Shown here one piece after another: positions 19,432 to 28,649 of a stretch of DNA of 64,000 bases. Origin of the DNA: Mycobacterium sp. GA-1199 (lineage in GTDB: Bacteria; Actinomycetota; Actinomycetes; Mycobacteriales; Mycobacteriaceae); the NCBI RefSeq assembly GCF_001500045.1, contig NZ_LQIX01000013.1, positions 43,134 through 107,133 on the forward strand, read 5' to 3'. The first letter of the stretch is position 1. Every line of letters starts with the position of its first letter. The translations under genes were made by a program, and so were the position numbers. The notes below the pieces were generated by a model. That model saw nothing but the letters and a program-made list of their open reading frames with translations, was not told where the DNA came from and did not search any database.

Positions 19432-20472
19432 CTACTGGCCCGCGGTGACCGAACGGCCCGCGCTGTGCAGATCGCGGCACGCCTCGACGACGCGTTCGCT
19501 CATCGAGGCCTCCGCCTTCTTCAGGTAGCTGCGCGGATCGTAGGCCTTCTTGTCCCCCACTTCACCATCGATCTTCAGCACGCCGTCGTAGTTGGTGAAC
19601 ATGTGCGCGGCCACCGGCCGGGTGAAGGCGTACTGGGTGTCGGTGTCGACGTTCATCTTCACGACGCCGTAGCGCAACGCGTCCTCGATCTCGGACTTCA
19701 GCGAGCCCGAGCCACCGTGGAAGACGAAGTCGAAAGGCTTTGCGTCCGAGGATAATCCGAGTTTGGCCGCGGCGACCTTCTGCCCCTCGTCGAGAATTTC
19801 GGGCCGCAGCTTGACGTTACCCGGCTTGTACACGCCGTGCACGTTGCCGAACGTCGCGGCCAGCAGGTACCTGCCGTGTTCGCCCGCACCGAGCACCTCG
19901 ACGGTCTTCTCGAAATCCTCGGCGGTGGTGTAGAGCTTGTCGTTGATCTCGTTGGCGACACCGTCCTCCTCTCCGCCCACCACACCGATTTCGATCTCCA
20001 GCACGATCTTCGCCGCGGCGGCGTCCTTGAGCAGTTCGCGTGCGATCTCGAGGTTCTCGTCGAGCGGTACCGCCGAGCCGTCCCACATGTGCGACTGAAA
20101 CAACGGATGCCCACCCTCGGAGACCCGTTGCTGCGAGATGGCGAGCAGCGGCCGCACGTAGGTGTCGAGCTTGTCCTTCGGGCAGTGGTCGGTGTGCAAC
20201 GCCACCGTGACCGGATATCTGGCGGCGATGACGTGAGCGAACTCGGCGAGTGCGACTGCGCCGGTGACCATGTCCTTGACACCGAGTCCCGACGCGAATT
20301 CGGCTCCGCCGGTGGAGAATTGGATGATCCCGTCACTCCCGGCGTCGGCGAAACCCTTGATGGCCGCGTTCACCGATTCCGATGACGTGCAGTTGATGGC
20401 CGGAAACGCGTAACCGTGCTCCTTGGCCCGGTCGAGCATCTGCGCGTACACCTCGGGCATTGCGATGGGCAT
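19432..20472 (-). CDS. fbaA: class II fructose-bisphosphate aldolase
   Basis: A 346-residue zinc-dependent aldolase of glycolysis and gluconeogenesis. The zinc-site motif ALHTDHCPKDK, the ligand region EIEIGVVGGEEDGV, and the phosphate-binding HGGSGS and NVDTDTQYAF are all present. Length agrees with mycobacterial Fba (about 345 aa). GAGAGGAC precedes the ATG, and a GATAAT -10 lies in the 49-bp spacer. The stop codon abuts that of the convergent Rv0361-like gene with no bases between. Confidence 0.97.
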   Translation of the reverse strand: MPIAMPEVYAQMLDRAKEHGYAFPAINCTSSESVNAAIKGFADAGSDGIIQFSTGGAEFASGLGVKDMVTGAVALAEFAHVIAARYPVTVALHTDHCPKDKLDTYVRPLLAISQQRVSEGGHPLFQSHMWDGSAVPLDENLEIARELLKDAAAAKIVLEIEIGVVGGEEDGVANEINDKLYTTAEDFEKTVEVLGAGEHGRYLLAATFGNVHGVYKPGNVKLRPEILDEGQKVAAAKLGLSSDAKPFDFVFHGGSGSLKSEIEDALRYGVVKMNVDTDTQYAFTRPVAAHMFTNYDGVLKIDGEVGDKKAYDPRSYLKKAEASMSERVVEACRDLHSAGRSVTAGQ

Positions 20473-20498
20473 GGGCCGTCCTCTCGCCGTTTCGCCCG

Positions 20499-20504
20499 AT
20501 TATC
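20499..20504 (-). promoter_or_regulatory. -10 element (GATAAT) of fbaA
   Basis: On the minus strand GATAAT lies 26 bases before the fbaA ATG, leaving a short leader with the Shine-Dalgarno GAGAGGAC. Confidence 0.45.
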
Positions 20505-20521
20505 CCACCGCGGCGGCCGGT

Positions 20522-21535
20522 TCACATGGTCAAGACCATGCGGTAGCGGGCCCGGCCCTGCTCCATCGCGGCATACGCCTCGGCGGCCTCGGCCAGCGGA
20601 CGTTCCTCGATCCGGGCGCGCACCCCGCTCTGCACCGCGAAGTGCATCGTCTCCTCGACGTCGCGCGAGGTGCCCGACGGATGACCGCTCACGCTCAGTC
20701 CGTCGGTGATCAGCTGGACCGGGGCGATCGGCAGCGGGTCGGCGGTGACCCCGATGATGACGAGCTCACCCTGGGGCGCCAGCCCGCCGACGGTGTCGGC
20801 CATCGCCTGTGAATTGGCCGCCGTCGCCAGCACCACGGCCGCACCGCCGAGATCCTTGAGCGCCTCGGCGACCTCGACGGCTTTGGAGTCGATGTAGTGA
20901 TGAGCACCGAGTTCGCGGGCGTCGGCCTCCTTGTCCGCACCGCGAGCTATCGCCACGGTCTCGAAACCCATTGCCCTGGCGAACTGCACACCGAGGTGGC
21001 CGAGGCCGCCGACGCCCAGCACGGCGACGAGATCACCGGACTTGGCTTTCGTCTGCCGCAGGCCGTTGAACGTGGTGACGCCGGCGCAGCCCATCGGGGC
21101 GGCTTCGGCGAACGACAACCCCTCCGGGATACGGGCCAGCGCGGTGACGGGCGCGGTCACCGATTCGGCGTAGCCCCCCGGATAGTGCCAGCTCGGCACC
21201 TGCATGCGCGCGCACTGCATGAACTGGCCCTTGCGGCACGGCACGCAACGGTTGCAGTTGCCGCCGAACCATCCCACGGCCACCCGGTCGCCGACCGCGA
21301 AGTCCTCAACTCCCTCGCCCACCTCGGCGATCGTCCCGGCGATCTCGTGACCCAACGTGATCGGCCAGTTCAGGCCGGGGAAGCCGCCGGCCACGAAGCC
21401 GTGGTCGGTGCCGCACACGCCGCACGCGGCGACGGCGATGCGCACGTGCAACGGCAGCGGGGAGGTGGTCTCCACGTCGGCCAGGGTGAGAGCACCGCCG
21501 ACGGATTCGACGAGAACCGCCTTGTGAGTGGGCAT
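20522..21535 (-). CDS. zinc-dependent alcohol dehydrogenase
   Basis: A 337-residue medium-chain dehydrogenase. Catalytic zinc ligands are CGVCGTDH and GHEIAGTIAEVG; the structural zinc lobe has all four cysteines (CNRCVPCRKGQFMQC); the cofactor fold carries VLGVGGLGHLGVQFA. It oxidises alcohols or reduces aldehydes with NAD(P); the family resembles the AdhA/YjgB-type enzymes. No partner genes are adjacent, and it is divergent from the DedA gene. Confidence 0.93.
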   Translation of the reverse strand: MPTHKAVLVESVGGALTLADVETTSPLPLHVRIAVAACGVCGTDHGFVAGGFPGLNWPITLGHEIAGTIAEVGEGVEDFAVGDRVAVGWFGGNCNRCVPCRKGQFMQCARMQVPSWHYPGGYAESVTAPVTALARIPEGLSFAEAAPMGCAGVTTFNGLRQTKAKSGDLVAVLGVGGLGHLGVQFARAMGFETVAIARGADKEADARELGAHHYIDSKAVEVAEALKDLGGAAVVLATAANSQAMADTVGGLAPQGELVIIGVTADPLPIAPVQLITDGLSVSGHPSGTSRDVEETMHFAVQSGVRARIEERPLAEAAEAYAAMEQGRARYRMVLTM

Positions 21536-21609
21536 AGCCAGACATTAGTGACGCACGGCCGGTGTACGCACCCCCTGCGCGCGGACGCGGGCCCTGGCCG
21601 CGACGCCGG

Positions 21610-21615
21610 TATCTT
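21610..21615 (+). promoter_or_regulatory. -10 element (TATCTT) of the DedA gene
   Basis: The hexamer ends eight bases before the ATG at 21624; GGTGAG between them could also act as a Shine-Dalgarno. Confidence 0.45.
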
Positions 21616-21623
21616 GGTGAGCC

Positions 21624-22355
21624 ATGACCATCTCGGCCCTCGCGGCGACCGACCACCTGGCGCTGATGCCGGACTTCCTCGACCCGATGACGCTGCTGGG
21701 CTACTTCGGCACGTGGGCACTGGTCGGGCTGCTGATCGTGATCTTCGTCGAGTCCGGGGTGTTGTTCCCGATCCTGCCTGGCGACTCGCTGCTGTTCGTG
21801 GCGGGCATGCTGGCCGCGGGCACGGCCGCGCTGGCCGAGGGCGGCGGCGAGGTCATCAACTTCCAGCTCTGGCAGTTGCTGCTGTTCATCCCCATCGCCG
21901 CGGTCCTGGGAGGTCAGGTCGGCTACTGGATCGGGCGCAACATCGGCACCGCGATGTTTCGGCCCGACGCGCGGATCCTGAAGCAGAAGTACCTCGAAGA
22001 GGCACACGTGTTCTTCGAGCAGCGGGGACCGTTCGCGATCGTCATCGCCCGCTTCGTGCCGATCGTCCGCACGCTCGCCCCGCTGACGGCCGGCGCGGCC
22101 CGAATGAGCTATCCGGTGTTCACACTGTTCAACGTGGTCGGCGCCGTCGTGTGGGGGGTGGGCCTGACCCTGCTCGGATACTGGCTCGGCCGGTTCGAGA
22201 CCGTCCAGAAGCTGCTCGAGCCGATCGTGATCGCGATCGTCGTTATCTCGGTGCTGCCGATGTTCATCGAGTGGTACAAGCGGCGCCGCGCGGCCAAACG
22301 CGCCGGAATCGCCGCGCCCCCGCTCGACTCTTCCTCGGGAGAGCAGCCGGGCTAG
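21624..22355 (+). CDS. DedA-family membrane protein (Rv0364-like)
   Basis: A 243-residue protein of the DedA/VTT family, inner-membrane proteins linked to phospholipid flipping and membrane-potential homeostasis. The signature region FVESGVLFPILPGDSLLFVAGMLA near residue 40 and the arginine-containing helix FFEQRGPFAIVIARFVPIVRTLAPLTAGAARM are typical. The C-terminal tail is basic and cytoplasmic. Its TAG stop shares CTAG with the convergent NhaA gene. Confidence 0.93.
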   Translation: MTISALAATDHLALMPDFLDPMTLLGYFGTWALVGLLIVIFVESGVLFPILPGDSLLFVAGMLAAGTAALAEGGGEVINFQLWQLLLFIPIAAVLGGQVGYWIGRNIGTAMFRPDARILKQKYLEEAHVFFEQRGPFAIVIARFVPIVRTLAPLTAGAARMSYPVFTLFNVVGAVVWGVGLTLLGYWLGRFETVQKLLEPIVIAIVVISVLPMFIEWYKRRRAAKRAGIAAPPLDSSSGEQPG

Positions 22356-24202
22356 CGGCCTCGGCTGTTCTCCAGCGCGCGGATCAGGCTGGCCGCGTCC
22401 CACGGACCCGTGTGGCGCTTGCCGTTGACGAAGAAGCTCGGCGTCGAGTTCAGGTCCATCAACTCCGCGTCCTGCGCGTCGTCCTGCACGTGGTGAAAGA
22501 CCTTCGACGAGTGCACCCGCACGTCCTGGTCGAACCGCTCGATGTCACAACCCGCCGCCACGGCGTAGCGGTACATGTCCGACCACTCCAAATCGTCCTG
22601 ATGGCCGAACAGCTCGTGGGCCATCTCCCAGAACCTGCCCTGGAGCGCGGCGGCCTCGCTGGCCCGCGCGGCGTCGAAAGCGCGCGGATGGACGCGCTCC
22701 AGCGGTAGGTGGCGCCACACGTAGCGCAGCTCGCCGCCGAAGTGCTCGCGCACCTCCTCGATGGCCCCGGTCGCCCGGCTGCAGAAGGGACACTCGAAGT
22801 CGCCGTACTCCACCAACGTCAGCGGGGCGTCGGGGTCGCCCGCGATATGGTCGCGGTCCGGGTCGACCGGGCGCAACAGTTTGAGGCCCACCGGGTCGGG
22901 CGGGCTGAGCCGGTCGGTGATCCGGAAGATCAACCAGCCGAGGAGAAATGCGATCACCGATGCGAGAAGCACGCCGATGATGGCCTGCTCCCGGCGGACC
23001 GGATCGTCGATCGCGATGTCGACGATGAAAAGCGAGATGGTGAAGCCGATTCCGGACAGCGCGGCACCCCCGGCGATCCGGCGCAGGCTGAGGCCGGGCG
23101 CCAGTGCGCCGACACCGCTGCGTTGCATGATCCACGTCGCGGCGGTGATTCCGATGAACTTGCCGACCACCAGACCGGCGACGACGCCCCATGTCAGCGG
23201 CGAGCGCAACGCCGCCGAGACGCTCTGGGCGTCGAGCTGCACACCGGCGTTGACCAATGCGAACAGCGGCAGCACCAGGAAGGACACATACGGGCCCACG
23301 CTGGTCTGAAGCCTCTCGTTGATCGAGATCGAGTCGCGCAGACCACGAGTCACCTCGCGGGCATAGCGGGAGTTCGGTGACTGCCGGAATGCCCGGATAC
23401 GCGCGACGACCTCCTCGACCTGGCTGCGCTCGGGCGAGAACACCGGGATCAGCAGAGCCACCGCAACGCCCGCCAGCGTCGGATGCACACCCGCCATGTA
23501 CAGGCTCACCCACAGCGAGAAGCCGAGCACGGCGTAGGCCGGTCCCCGGCCCGCGGGCATGAACCGCACCACCGCGATCGCTGCGATCAGTGCCATCGAA
23601 ATCACCAGCGGCACAACGTCGATGCGCTCGGAGTAGAACAGGGCGATCACGCACAGTGCGCCGACGTCGTCGACGACGGCCAGGGTGAGCAGAAAGATCC
23701 GCAGCCGGGCGGGGAATTTCGGTCTGATGATCGCCAAAGCGCCGATCAGAAACGCGGTGTCGGTGGAGATCACCACACCCCATGCCTGTGCGTCCTGCCC
23801 GGAGGGATTGAACAACAGGAAGATTGCGGCGGGCACCGCCAGGCCGGCGAACGCCGCCACGACGGGTACGGCCGCTCTGGCCCGATCGGTGAGCTCACCG
23901 ATGGCGAATTCGTGCTTGACCTCGAGTCCGACGATGAAGAAGAAGAACGCCATCAGACCGTCGTTGATCAGATGCTTGACGGTCAGTTCGAAGCGGTGCT
24001 CGGCAAAGGTGAATCCGATATGCGTGTCGAGAAACGCCCAATAGCTGTGCGCCCATGGCGAATTCGCCCACAGCAGCGCGGCGAGGGTGAAGAGCAGCAG
24101 CAGACCTGCCGCGGCGTTCTCCCCGGTCTTGGCCGCTTTGGCGCCGGCGCTGAACCGAGCGGGGAGTACGCGGGCGATGCGCGGGCGGGTTTCGGCGCTC
24201 AC
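22352..24202 (-). CDS. nhaA: Na+/H+ antiporter NhaA fused to a DsbA-like thioredoxin domain
   Basis: A 616-residue fusion. Residues about 20-420 are NhaA: the ion-binding aspartate pair is in LAVVDDVGALCVIALFY, and NDGLMAFFFFIVGLEVKHE is the family N-terminal signature. Residues about 445-616 form a DsbA-like domain with a CPFC redox centre (near 471-474) and a cis-proline loop NSTPSFFVNGK. Canonical NhaA has both ends in the cytoplasm, so the thioredoxin-like domain should face inside, unlike ordinary DsbA. The GTG at 24202 overlaps the stop of the GH76 gene (GTGA). Confidence 0.92.
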   Translation of the reverse strand: MSAETRPRIARVLPARFSAGAKAAKTGENAAAGLLLLFTLAALLWANSPWAHSYWAFLDTHIGFTFAEHRFELTVKHLINDGLMAFFFFIVGLEVKHEFAIGELTDRARAAVPVVAAFAGLAVPAAIFLLFNPSGQDAQAWGVVISTDTAFLIGALAIIRPKFPARLRIFLLTLAVVDDVGALCVIALFYSERIDVVPLVISMALIAAIAVVRFMPAGRGPAYAVLGFSLWVSLYMAGVHPTLAGVAVALLIPVFSPERSQVEEVVARIRAFRQSPNSRYAREVTRGLRDSISINERLQTSVGPYVSFLVLPLFALVNAGVQLDAQSVSAALRSPLTWGVVAGLVVGKFIGITAATWIMQRSGVGALAPGLSLRRIAGGAALSGIGFTISLFIVDIAIDDPVRREQAIIGVLLASVIAFLLGWLIFRITDRLSPPDPVGLKLLRPVDPDRDHIAGDPDAPLTLVEYGDFECPFCSRATGAIEEVREHFGGELRYVWRHLPLERVHPRAFDAARASEAAALQGRFWEMAHELFGHQDDLEWSDMYRYAVAAGCDIERFDQDVRVHSSKVFHHVQDDAQDAELMDLNSTPSFFVNGKRHTGPWDAASLIRALENSRGR

Positions 24203-25299
24203 TCCCCCGCCACCGCATGGGCGGCTTCCATCAGCATCCAGCCCGCCAGCTGCACCGACAGATCGCGCTCGGGCACCTCGGAGGCATTGACCGCACCCTC
24301 GACGAACTGCGCCTGCCCCCCGGCGGCGGTGGGGATTTCGGCGGTGCGGTCCCAGAATGCGCTGAACAGCGGCAGTCCGTCGACCACCTGGCGGTTCTGC
24401 CACGCCGCCTCGGCGGAGGCAAGCACCAGCGAGCGGGCGGTGTCCCGGGCCGCGGCGTCGTGCTCGGAGTTCTGCGGCAGCGCGGTCGCGACGAGCGCGA
24501 GATAGCGGGCAAGGATGCCGTTGAACAGGCCGCCGTCACCGCCGCCGGCACCCTTGATCACGCCCTCGACCGCCATCTGTTCGGCGACCGCGGCGACCAA
24601 CCGGTGCACCCGGACGGCGTGCTCGGGATCGTCGGTGCGCGCCGCCAGTTCCGTTTCCAGCCCCAGGACCACGCCCTGGCAGTAGGTGTACTGCGCGCGC
24701 ACGAGCGAGCCGCCCTTGATGCCGTCGAACACGAGGTGGGTGTCCGGGTCGATCAGGGTCTCGTCGAGCCAGTCCGACATCTGCTGCGCCCGGCGCAACC
24801 GGTCATAACGGGCCAGGAAGATCGCCGCCGGACCGTTGGCGGGTGCGTTGAAGAACTGGTCCTGTTTGCGCCAGGGGATGCCGCCGCCGTCTTCGGGCAC
24901 CCACGCGTTCATGAACTGCTCGGAGAGTTTCTTGAGCGCCTTGGGCCGCTCGACCGATGCGAGCGCCGCCGCGCGTTCCAGGGCCAGCGCCAGCCACGCC
25001 ATGTCGTCGTAGTAGTCGTTGACCCAAGAGAAGTTGTTGCGCAACCGGTGTGCGCGGATCTGGCGGGCGATCGCCTTCTGCCGCTCGGGTTGCGGGTCGC
25101 GCAATTGGGCGTCGACGAGGTTGTCGAGCAGATGCGCCTGCCACCAGTAGTGCCAGGTTCCGAACAGCCGGTGCTGCCGCGTCGCCGGCCAGGCGACGAC
25201 GCCGAGCTGGGTGCCCGGCAGGCCCCACAGCCGTCTGATGTGTCGCGTGGTGATCGCGGCCTCAGCGCTGGCTGCGCGGTTGGCCCAGAGCTGATCCAT
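24199..25299 (-). CDS. glycoside hydrolase family 76 protein (Rv0365c-like)
   Basis: A 366-residue alpha/alpha-barrel protein of the GH76 endo-alpha-1,6-mannanase family. The adjacent catalytic aspartates are in VNDYYDDMAWLALAL (Asp98-Asp99). No signal peptide is visible, so a cytoplasmic or non-classically placed enzyme is implied although mannan substrates (lipomannan, lipoarabinomannan, PIMs) lie outside. It is translationally coupled to the NhaA fusion downstream and 15 bp from the methylase gene upstream. Confidence 0.88.
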   Translation of the reverse strand: MDQLWANRAASAEAAITTRHIRRLWGLPGTQLGVVAWPATRQHRLFGTWHYWWQAHLLDNLVDAQLRDPQPERQKAIARQIRAHRLRNNFSWVNDYYDDMAWLALALERAAALASVERPKALKKLSEQFMNAWVPEDGGGIPWRKQDQFFNAPANGPAAIFLARYDRLRRAQQMSDWLDETLIDPDTHLVFDGIKGGSLVRAQYTYCQGVVLGLETELAARTDDPEHAVRVHRLVAAVAEQMAVEGVIKGAGGGDGGLFNGILARYLALVATALPQNSEHDAAARDTARSLVLASAEAAWQNRQVVDGLPLFSAFWDRTAEIPTAAGGQAQFVEGAVNASEVPERDLSVQLAGWMLMEAAHAVAGE

Positions 25300-25314
25300 G
25301 ATGTCGATCCTGCC

Positions 25315-25974
25315 TTACCAAGCCGCCGAAAGGTCCCCGTGTTGGGTGATCCAGGTGTGCATCGCGATACCCGCCGCGACACCGGCGTTGATGCTTCGCG
25401 TCGAGCCGAACTGGGCGATGGACACCGTCATGGCGGCGCCGGCCCTCGCCTCGGGGGTGATCCCCGGCCCCTCCTGGCCGAAGACCAGCAGGCAGTCCCG
25501 CGGCAGGGGTGTGGTTTCGATGCGCACCGCCCCCGCCACGTTGTCGACGGCGACGACCGTCAGGCCGGCGTCGGCCGCGTGGGCGAGCAGTGCGGCGGTG
25601 GTGTCGTGGTGGCGCAGCCGTTGGTAGCGGTCGGTCACCATCGCGCCCCGGCGGTTCCACCGTCGCCTGCCGACGATGTGCACGGTGTCGACGGCGAACG
25701 CGTTCGCGGTGCGCACGACCGCGCCGATGTTGGCGTCGTTGCCGAAGTTCTCGATCGCGATGTGCAGGGCGTGCCTGCGCGTGTCGATGTCGGCGATGAT
25801 CGCTTCGCGAGTCCAGTAGCGATACGCGTCAATGACATTGCGGCTGTCTCCGTCGCGGAGCAGGGCCGGGTCGTAGCGCGGGTCGTCGGGCGGCGCTCCC
25901 TGCCAGGGGCCGACGCCGGGCGCCTCGCCCCATTCGGTGGGGCCGGCGGCTTCGGGTTCCCCTGCGTCAGTCAT
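25315..25974 (-). CDS. SpoU/TrmH-family RNA 2'-O-methyltransferase
   Basis: A 219-residue SPOUT methylase matching Rv0380c by context. The trefoil-knot motifs are present: NIGAVVRTANAF (motif 1), LLVFGQEGPGITPE (motif 2) and STRSINAGVAAGIAMHTW (motif 3) for S-adenosylmethionine binding. It probably methylates ribose in tRNA or rRNA; the target nucleotide is unknown. The ATG at 25974 overlaps the upstream lipoprotein gene by 8 bp. Confidence 0.92.
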   Translation of the reverse strand: MTDAGEPEAAGPTEWGEAPGVGPWQGAPPDDPRYDPALLRDGDSRNVIDAYRYWTREAIIADIDTRRHALHIAIENFGNDANIGAVVRTANAFAVDTVHIVGRRRWNRRGAMVTDRYQRLRHHDTTAALLAHAADAGLTVVAVDNVAGAVRIETTPLPRDCLLVFGQEGPGITPEARAGAAMTVSIAQFGSTRSINAGVAAGIAMHTWITQHGDLSAAW

Positions 25975-26866
25975 CTTTGGTCCAGAGCGCGGCGTGGGTA
26001 CCGACGAGCGAAACGGTGGCGTACAGCAGCGCGTTGTTGATCTCGCCCTGGGTGCACAGCGATGCACGCACCTGGACGGCGTCGCGGGAGACGTCGGGAA
26101 GCACCAGCACCGAGGCGCCGTAGACGTCGCATGCATGGCTCAGCCCGGGCGGGGGCAGTGTCGGGGCGACCAGCACCATCGACGGTCCGCCGCGCTGCTG
26201 CGAGACCTCGCGGTATTGCTCTGCCACACCGCTGATTTCGAGACCGAGCAGCATGTAGCCGTTTCCGGTGAACGCGTTCGGGTCACCCAGCGCCGACTGG
26301 GCGAGCATGGCCCCGTCGCCGCGGAAGGCATCCAGGCTCGTGGTGCGCAGCGACAATCCGGTGTCGTTGTCCCTGACCGCGGGCAAGCCGACGGGGAATG
26401 CCGCAGGATGGGCGACGGTGGTGCCTGGTGTCCGGTCGCGCGGCGAGTAGGCGTACACGCCGCGCACCTGCACCTGGTCGCGTGCGGGCCCTATGCACAC
26501 CGTGCCGGTGAGGCGGTCGGCGGTGGGGGCCGAGAGTGGTTGCAGCTCAAGGTCGGTCGCGTCGCGACAGCTTCCGATGCCGTTGGCCTCGATCGGGTGC
26601 GCGAGCGCCCCGTACAGGCCGAACCGGATGTCTTCGGGTTTGGCGTGTGGCGCGTCGGCCTGCGCGGGTGAGGCGTCGACGTCGAACAACACATAGTCGC
26701 CGTCGAAGCGCAGGTTCGACACCGACATGTTCCAGCCCAGTGTGGCAAGCGATTCGCCGATGGTGGCGGTCTGCGCGCCGTAAGGATGGACCGACGCATC
26801 GTCTTTGGAGCATGCCGATGCCGCGACAACGACGATTGCGGTCAGCACCGCGATCAGCGCACGCAC
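25967..26866 (-). CDS. putative lipoprotein
   Basis: A 299-residue exported protein. The N-terminus MRALIAVLTAIVVVAASAC is a lipoprotein signal peptide with the lipobox AASAC and a predicted acylated cysteine at 19. The mature part has scattered cysteines (GIGSC, VCIG, HACDV, SLCTQ), suggesting two disulfides, but no known fold. The GTG start at 26866 lies 12 bases after the SDR stop. It matches Rv0381c-like placement. Function unknown. Confidence 0.82.
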   Translation of the reverse strand: MRALIAVLTAIVVVAASACSKDDASVHPYGAQTATIGESLATLGWNMSVSNLRFDGDYVLFDVDASPAQADAPHAKPEDIRFGLYGALAHPIEANGIGSCRDATDLELQPLSAPTADRLTGTVCIGPARDQVQVRGVYAYSPRDRTPGTTVAHPAAFPVGLPAVRDNDTGLSLRTTSLDAFRGDGAMLAQSALGDPNAFTGNGYMLLGLEISGVAEQYREVSQQRGGPSMVLVAPTLPPPGLSHACDVYGASVLVLPDVSRDAVQVRASLCTQGEINNALLYATVSLVGTHAALWTKDD

Positions 26867-26878
26867 GTACGCAGTGCC

Positions 26879-27667
26879 CTAGGTCCGGCCACGGCCCCTG
26901 CCCACGACTTTGGTCATGGCGCGCACCAGCTTTCGCGGCACCATCCGCCCTGCGGTGGTGAGCACTTTGTACTGCACACCGGGGATGATCACGACCTCAT
27001 TGTTCTTGGCGCCATCACCGACGTGGGCCATCGTTTCGCGGACCACATCGTCGACCTCGAGCCAGAACCACGACGGTGTGCCGTCCATGTCGATGCCGGC
27101 CCGCTGGTGGAATTCGGTGCGGACGAAGCCCGGACACACGGCGTGCACTCCGACGCCGGTGCCGCCCAGGCCGTTGGCGAGGCCCTCTGAGAACGCGACC
27201 ACCCACGCCTTGGACGCGGAGTACGTCGAACCCCGTCCGGGTAGCAGACCGGCGACGCTGGCGACGTTGATCACCGTGCCGCGGCCGGCGTGCAGCATCG
27301 GGGGCAGGGCCGCGTGTGTCAGTTGCATGACGGCGGTGACGTTGACGTCGAGCTGCGACTGCAGCAGGGAGTACTCCGCGCTCCAGAACTCGCCGGAGGT
27401 TCCGAAACCGGCGTTGTTGACCAGCACCTGAACACCCGCGGCGAGCCGGTCGGCCACCTTCGCGCGGTCGGCGGCCTCGGCGAGATCGGCGGTGAGCACC
27501 TCAACGGTCACCCCGCCTTCGTCGCGCAGTTCGGCGGCCAAGCGCTCGAGCCTGGCCGCATCGCGCGCGACGAGCACGAGATCATGACCGTCGCGGGCGA
27601 ACCTGCGCGCAAAGCCTGCGCCGATGCCGGATGTCGGTCCGGTGATCAGGGCGACGGGGCGAGACAT
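26879..27667 (-). CDS. short-chain dehydrogenase/reductase
   Basis: A 262-residue SDR with TGPTSGIG as cofactor loop, NNAGFG, the catalytic serine in NVASVAG and YSASKAW as Tyr-x3-Lys. The C-terminal part ends with a basic tail (RMVPRKLVRAMTKVVGRGRGRT), as in membrane-associated mycobacterial SDRs. It lies 45 bp downstream of ttfA and 12 bp upstream of the lipoprotein gene, so it is likely in one operon with both. Substrate unknown. Confidence 0.9.
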   Translation of the reverse strand: MSRPVALITGPTSGIGAGFARRFARDGHDLVLVARDAARLERLAAELRDEGGVTVEVLTADLAEAADRAKVADRLAAGVQVLVNNAGFGTSGEFWSAEYSLLQSQLDVNVTAVMQLTHAALPPMLHAGRGTVINVASVAGLLPGRGSTYSASKAWVVAFSEGLANGLGGTGVGVHAVCPGFVRTEFHQRAGIDMDGTPSWFWLEVDDVVRETMAHVGDGAKNNEVVIIPGVQYKVLTTAGRMVPRKLVRAMTKVVGRGRGRT

Positions 27668-27712
27668 GGCTTCAGGCTACTTCCCCTGGTCGCGAGCTCC
27701 GGGCGCGACCAC

Positions 27713-28543
27713 TTACCGCTGGTAGTGCGGTGACTGCCGTCCGTTGCGCGAGGGCGGTTGACGCCGCGCGTCGGGCCGTGGGGGCGGCTGCTGGGGGTAG
27801 CGCGCCTCGGGGCGGGGCGGTGCGTCGACGCCCGGCGCCGGCTCGCCGCGGCCTGCGGCGGGGGTGAGCGGGCGGCTCGGTGACCCGCTTCGCCGGGCCA
27901 GCGCAGCCTGGCTGCCCTGGCTCGCCATGGCCTGCGGGGTCGGCGGCAGGACACGCAGGAGATCGTTGAACTGACGCACGGTACGCAGCCCCTCGTCCCA
28001 TTGGGCCCGCGTGCTGGTCACCGGCATGGAAACCAGCGTCCAATGCTCCTCGTTCCACATGATCTCGGCGCAGTCGGGCGCGGTGTGGGCGAAGGTCACC
28101 ATCCGCCGGTCGCACGCGCGTCGCGCGGCATCGAGGTTGGTGGAGTAGACCATGCGCGGGCCGATCGCGCCGAGCAGCCAGATGTCGTTCTCCCGAGGCT
28201 CTTTGATGCCCTTGAGCCGCAGGTCGACGACGACGTTGGTGCCGACCTTGCGGTGCAGGGCGATCACCGTCGCGACGTCTTCGAGGTCGAAGATGAACAC
28301 CGCCTCGCCGCGGATCTGCCCGAGGACGACGTTCTTCGCCGTGACATCACCGACCGTCGACATCACGCCGCGCTTCCAGCGTTGCACGATGTCGGCCGAT
28401 TCGTGTTCGTAGTCGAAGCCGTGCGACTTCGCCCAGGACTTGCGCCGGCGCCCCAAGCCCCGTCGACGGTCGATGTCGACGTACAGCAACACGGCCGCAC
28501 CGACGAAGCAGAGCGCGGACAGCGTGAACCAAAGCGGGACCAT
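27713..28543 (-). CDS. ttfA: trehalose monomycolate transport factor A (TtfA, Rv0383c-like)
   Basis: A 276-residue protein with one N-terminal membrane helix (residues 2-21), a soluble cytoplasmic domain (about 25-205), and a proline/arginine-rich disordered tail (GSPSRPLTPAAGRGEP... to the end). TtfA is known from M. smegmatis and M. tuberculosis as an essential partner of MmpL3 in moving trehalose monomycolate to the periplasm. Assignment rests on sequence features and the position next to clpB, as in Rv0383c-Rv0384c. It leads a six-gene co-directional run. Confidence 0.88.
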   Translation of the reverse strand: MVPLWFTLSALCFVGAAVLLYVDIDRRRGLGRRRKSWAKSHGFDYEHESADIVQRWKRGVMSTVGDVTAKNVVLGQIRGEAVFIFDLEDVATVIALHRKVGTNVVVDLRLKGIKEPRENDIWLLGAIGPRMVYSTNLDAARRACDRRMVTFAHTAPDCAEIMWNEEHWTLVSMPVTSTRAQWDEGLRTVRQFNDLLRVLPPTPQAMASQGSQAALARRSGSPSRPLTPAAGRGEPAPGVDAPPRPEARYPQQPPPRPDARRQPPSRNGRQSPHYQR

Positions 28544-28649
28544 TGCGCTCTAGCCTACTTGCAGGTAGCGCCGAATCCAGAACTCATCTCGATCACAGCC
28601 CCATCACATAGCGTCCAATCGGCCCCGCGCCGGTCCGCGAGAATGCGGT

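Noticed and set aside
20897..22708. 603-codon rightward frame across adh, DedA and NhaA regions
   Set aside because: It spans three real genes on both strands and its translation is low-complexity; a GC-frame artefact.
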